Part shown: positions 14,032-16,635 of the stretch, one piece after another
Layout: every line of letters starts with the position of its first letter
How positions within the stretch are numbered: position 1 is the stretch's first letter
Assembly (NCBI GenBank): GCA_964403015.1
Contig: CAYOEJ010000036.1
Span: 1-16,635 of the forward strand
Source: CAYOEJ01 sp964403015
GTDB taxonomy: Bacteria > Actinomycetota > Actinomycetes > Actinomycetales > Actinomycetaceae
DNA: 16,635 nucleotides
Reading direction: 5' to 3'
Notes under the pieces: generated by a model
Databases searched by the model: none
Told to the model about the DNA's origin: nothing
What the model saw: only the letters and a program-made list of their open reading frames with translations
Program-made: the position numbers and the translations under genes

Positions 14032-14132
14032 GCCCGCGAACGACGTCGCCCGGGGGAGACGCGGGCGAGTGGCGTGCGCGATCGGAAGACCCTCGCTGGA
14101 GAGAGACCCGAAGCGGTTGCTGGGCGCGAAAT

Positions 14133-14141
14133 TTCTCCACA
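14133..14141 (+). promoter_or_regulatory. DnaA-box-like site upstream of gyrB
   Basis: TTCTCCACA, one mismatch from the DnaA box, is the same 9-mer as the first box of the unwinding element at 10872 and is likewise followed by GA. It lies about 65 bases before the gyrB -10, so DnaA could influence gyrase transcription (inference). Confidence 0.35.
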
Positions 14142-14205
14142 GATTGCCAGACGTTACAAGAATCGACAGGCGGCCTTGTAAGTCGATATCACGCCGTGCA
14201 AGCGA

Positions 14206-14211
14206 TATAAT
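14206..14211 (+). promoter_or_regulatory. Candidate gyrB promoter -10 element
   Basis: TATAAT is a perfect -10 hexamer. No good -35 lies 16-18 bases upstream (TCGATA at 14183-14188 is poor), which can occur in supercoiling-sensitive gyrase promoters. Start would be near 14218, giving a leader of about 110 bases. Confidence 0.5.
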
Positions 14212-14248
14212 TACAGGCACGGCCAAAATGGTAGGGACCCACCAAAAC

Positions 14249-14309
14249 GAGGCTCAATGCCTCAAAAGGGCGTTTACGGTCGCTTAAAGAGACGCACACC
14301 ACATGTGCG
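14249..14309 (+). promoter_or_regulatory. Two small stem-loops in the gyrB leader
   Basis: GAGGC-TCAAT-GCCTC (14249-14263) and CGCACA-CCACA-TGTGCG (14293-14309) are perfect 5- and 6-bp stems. The second can be extended by CGCT (14281-14284) with AGCG (14310-14313) across an 8-base bulge, and it ends six bases before the AGGAG of gyrB, so it could affect ribosome access. Confidence 0.4.
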
Positions 14310-14329
14310 AGCGTTAGGAGATGCCAAGC

Positions 14330-16384
14330 GTGGCAGAAAATAAGACGGACGGAACGTCGAACGGCAGGGTCGGAGCGGTATCGTCCGAGCAGTCGTATGA
14401 CGCCTCCAATATTACCGTTCTCGAAGGACTCGAGGCAGTGCGCAAGCGCCCCGGTATGTATATCGGATCGACCGGTGAACGTGGCCTGCATCACTTGGTT
14501 TACGAGGTCGTCGATAATTCGGTCGATGAAGCGCTCGCGGGATACGCAAGCCACATTGAGGTCACGCTCCTCGACAACGGCGGCGTGCGCGTGGAGGATG
14601 ACGGCCGAGGAATTCCCGTCGACATCCACACAGGCGAAGGTCTTCCCGCAGTTCAGGTGGTCATGACCGTCCTGCACGCCGGCGGAAAGTTCGGCTCGGG
14701 ATCGTACGCCGTCTCCGGCGGTCTGCACGGCGTGGGCGTCTCGGTTGTGAACGCACTGTCCACCCGCATGGACACGATGGTCAAGCGCGACGGCTACGTC
14801 TGGCGCATTTCCTACGAAAATGGCGTGCCCGTTGCCCCGCTCGAGAAGGGCGAGAAGACGGATGAAACCGGAACCACGCAGACGTTCTGGCCGAACGCAG
14901 AAATTTTCGAAACCGTCGAGTTCGACTTCGAGACGCTGCGCCATCGCCTCCAGCAAATGGCCTTCCTCAACAAGGGGCTGCGCATCACGCTCACCGACGA
15001 GCGCGAGCAGGCGGTTGCCGAGGGCGAGGAAGTTGTGGGCTCGTCCGAGTCCCTGACCGAGGTCGAGGAACCCAAGCTCGAGGTGGCCTACCAGTACGAC
15101 GGCGGTCTGCGCGACTACGTCGAGCACCTCGTCAAGACCAAGAAGGTCGAGCCTGTCCACGAGGAGCCCATCTACTTCGAGGCGGAGGACGAGGAGAAGA
15201 AGATCTCGCTCGAAGTGGCGATGCAGTGGACGAACGCGTATTCCGAAACGCTGCACACCTTCGCCAACACGATTAACACCACCGAGGGCGGAACTCACGA
15301 AGAGGGCTTCAGAACGGCGCTGACCTCCGTGATTAACAAGTACGCGCGCGAGAAGAATCTGCTTAAGGACAAGGATCCGAATCTGTCTGGCGACGACGTT
15401 CGCGAGGGTCTCGCCGTCGTGCTCTCCGTCAAGCTGGGTGAGCCGCAGTTCGAAGGTCAGACGAAGACGAAGCTCGGCAATACCGAGGCGCGCACCTACG
15501 TCCAGCAGCAGACGTACGCCCGGATCAACGACTGGTTTGATATGAATCCGAACGAGGCCCGCGAGGTTATTCGCAAGGCCACGCAGGCGTTCCAGGCACG
15601 TATGGCCGCGCGTAAGGCTCGCGAGGCCACGCGCCGCAAGTCGGTTCTCGAATCGGCGGCGATGCCGGGCAAGCTCAAGGATTGCACGTCGCGCCATCCC
15701 GAAGAGTGTGAGATCTTCATCGTCGAGGGCGACTCGGCAGGGGGATCGGCCGTCAACGGCCGAGATCCGTACAATCAGGCGATCATGCCGATCCGTGGCA
15801 AGATCCTCAACGTGGAAAAGGCCCGCCTCGATCGTGCGCTAAGCTCGGATACGGTCCAGAACCTCGTCACGGCGTTCGGCACGGGCATCGGCGAAGAGTT
15901 CGATATCAACAAGCTGCGCTACCACAAGATTGTGTTCATGGCGGATGCGGACGTGGATGGCCAGCACATCGCTACGCTGCTGCTCACGCTCGTGTATCGC
16001 TATATGAAGCCGCTCATCGAGGGTGGACATATCTACCTCGCGATGCCGCCGCTTTATCGCATCAAGTGGACGAACGCCCCGCACGAATACGTGTTCTCGG
16101 ACGCGGAGCGCGATGAGGTTCTCCAGGCTGGCCTCGCCGAGGGAAAGAAGCTGCCCAAGGCTGAGGGCCAAGGCATCCAGAGATACAAGGGTCTTGGTGA
16201 AATGAACGATTCGGAGTTGTGGAGCACCACGATGAATCCGGAGACTCGCACGCTGAAGCGAGTCAACATCGGCGAGGCTGCAGCCACCGATGAAGCGTTT
16301 TCCGTGTTGATGGGCGAGGACGTGCAATCGCGGCGCTCCTTTATCCAGCGCAATGCCCGTGACGTGCGATTCCTCGACATTTAA
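14330..16384 (+). CDS. gyrB: DNA gyrase subunit B
   Basis: GyrB is the ATPase and TOPRIM subunit of gyrase, which introduces negative supercoils. AGGAG at 14316-14320 directly touches an in-frame ATG at 14321 but sits nine bases before the GTG at 14330, so the GTG is preferred (684 residues). Seen: GHKL ATPase motifs VVDNSVDEALAGY (catalytic Glu near 67), DDGRGIP and GGLHGVGVSVVNALS; the TOPRIM motif VEGDSAGGSA with Glu466; the metal-binding DADVDG (Asp539, 541, 543); QRYKGLGEMN; and the C-terminal RRSFIQRNARDVRFLDI. It is complete and followed eight bases later by gyrA. Confidence 0.97.
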   Translation: MAENKTDGTSNGRVGAVSSEQSYDASNITVLEGLEAVRKRPGMYIGSTGERGLHHLVYEVVDNSVDEALAGYASHIEVTLLDNGGVRVEDDGRGIPVDIHTGEGLPAVQVVMTVLHAGGKFGSGSYAVSGGLHGVGVSVVNALSTRMDTMVKRDGYVWRISYENGVPVAPLEKGEKTDETGTTQTFWPNAEIFETVEFDFETLRHRLQQMAFLNKGLRITLTDEREQAVAEGEEVVGSSESLTEVEEPKLEVAYQYDGGLRDYVEHLVKTKKVEPVHEEPIYFEAEDEEKKISLEVAMQWTNAYSETLHTFANTINTTEGGTHEEGFRTALTSVINKYAREKNLLKDKDPNLSGDDVREGLAVVLSVKLGEPQFEGQTKTKLGNTEARTYVQQQTYARINDWFDMNPNEAREVIRKATQAFQARMAARKAREATRRKSVLESAAMPGKLKDCTSRHPEECEIFIVEGDSAGGSAVNGRDPYNQAIMPIRGKILNVEKARLDRALSSDTVQNLVTAFGTGIGEEFDINKLRYHKIVFMADADVDGQHIATLLLTLVYRYMKPLIEGGHIYLAMPPLYRIKWTNAPHEYVFSDAERDEVLQAGLAEGKKLPKAEGQGIQRYKGLGEMNDSELWSTTMNPETRTLKRVNIGEAAATDEAFSVLMGEDVQSRRSFIQRNARDVRFLDI

Positions 16385-16392
16385 GGATTACC

Positions 16393-16635
16393 GTGAGCGA
16401 AGATACGACGATCGAAACACCTGACCACGATTCCGTGAGAGAGGTCGATCTCCAAAAGGAGATGGAGACCTCCTACCTCGATTATGCGATGTCCGTCATC
16501 GTCGGGCGCGCACTGCCCGACGTCCGTGACGGCATGAAGCCCGTCCATCGCCGCGTCATCTACGCGCTGTGGGACGGCGGCTACCGCCCAGACTCCTCCT
16601 TTTCGTAGTCCGTGAAGAGTGTCGGCGACGTCATG
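16393..16635 (+). CDS. gyrA: DNA gyrase subunit A, N-terminal part, with in-frame TAG; cut by window end
   Basis: The GTG at 16393 follows AAGGA (overlapping the gyrB TAA) by five bases. The frame reads a standard GyrA N-terminus: LQKEMETSYLDYAMSVIVG, then RALPDVRDGMKPVHRRVIYA and GGYRPDSSFS. Codon 72 (16606-16608) is then TAG, where homologues have Lys in a stretch like FSKS(A/V)K. The same frame continues with SVKSVGDVM, conserved in GyrA, up to the window edge. It is therefore a nonsense codon rather than a frameshift. gyrA is essential, so a base error (AAG read as TAG) is the likeliest cause; true truncation or suppression are the alternatives. The catalytic Tyr and C-terminal domain lie beyond the window. 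Confidence 0.9.

Noticed and set aside
14189..15697. 502-codon open frame antisense to gyrB
   Set aside because: It lies wholly opposite intact gyrB and its promoter. The Arg/Leu/Val/His-rich composition is what reverse reading of a high-GC coding frame produces, and no domain is recognisable.
16606..16608. General reassignment of TAG as a sense codon, as an explanation of the gyrA stop
   Set aside because: dnaA, dnaN, dciA and rsmG all end properly at TAG at family-typical lengths, so TAG works as a stop here.

Overview
The window is a chromosomal replication-origin region of a moderately high-GC actinobacterium. The gene order rsmG-jag-yidC-yidD-rnpA-rpmH < > dnaA-dnaN-recF-dciA-gyrB-gyrA is the classic actinobacterial origin neighbourhood. 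Protein details (DUF721/DciA after recF, RsmG and GyrB sequences, GTG/TTG starts) fit the Actinomycetales, perhaps an Actinomycetaceae-like organism. Genus cannot be fixed from sequence alone.

Layout. (1) 66-5171 is an accessory catabolic module. A minus-strand operon encodes a tripartite TRAP transporter (dctP-dctQ-dctM) followed by an L-idonate 5-dehydrogenase-like enzyme. A divergent GntR/FCD regulator (4410-5171) is separated from it by a control region with tandem operator-like repeats. This module lies next to rsmG, where many actinobacteria carry parA-parB, and it looks more AT-rich than the origin genes. (2) 5213-8623 is the minus-strand rsmG / jag-yidC-yidD-rnpA-rpmH cluster (rRNA methylation, RNA binding, membrane-protein insertion, RNase P, ribosomal protein L34), with a terminator between jag and rsmG. 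(3) 8624-9014 is the divergent rpmH/dnaA control region, with promoters, a repeated palindrome and DnaA boxes. (4) 9015-16635 is the plus-strand replication cluster. The dnaA-dnaN gap (10671-11047) is the best oriC candidate: it holds several DnaA-box-like sites and, at 10872-10911, two abutting DnaA boxes followed by a run of DnaA-trio triplets, the layout of a bacterial origin-unwinding element.

How the genes work together. DnaA would load on the boxes and unwind next to the trios. DciA is the likely partner of the replicative helicase, DnaN is the clamp, RecF serves gap repair and GyrB/GyrA remove supercoils. The TRAP module would import a carboxylated compound, probably a sugar acid, and oxidise it under GntR control.

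Most notable oddities: an in-frame TAG at a normally conserved Lys codon of gyrA just before the window ends; a Ser replacing the first Gly of the DnaA Walker A motif; an IdnD-like dehydrogenase lacking all structural-zinc cysteines; and several uncatalogued dyads around the origin. I see no evidence for a wholly new multi-gene system, CRISPR array, IS element, tRNA or rRNA gene.
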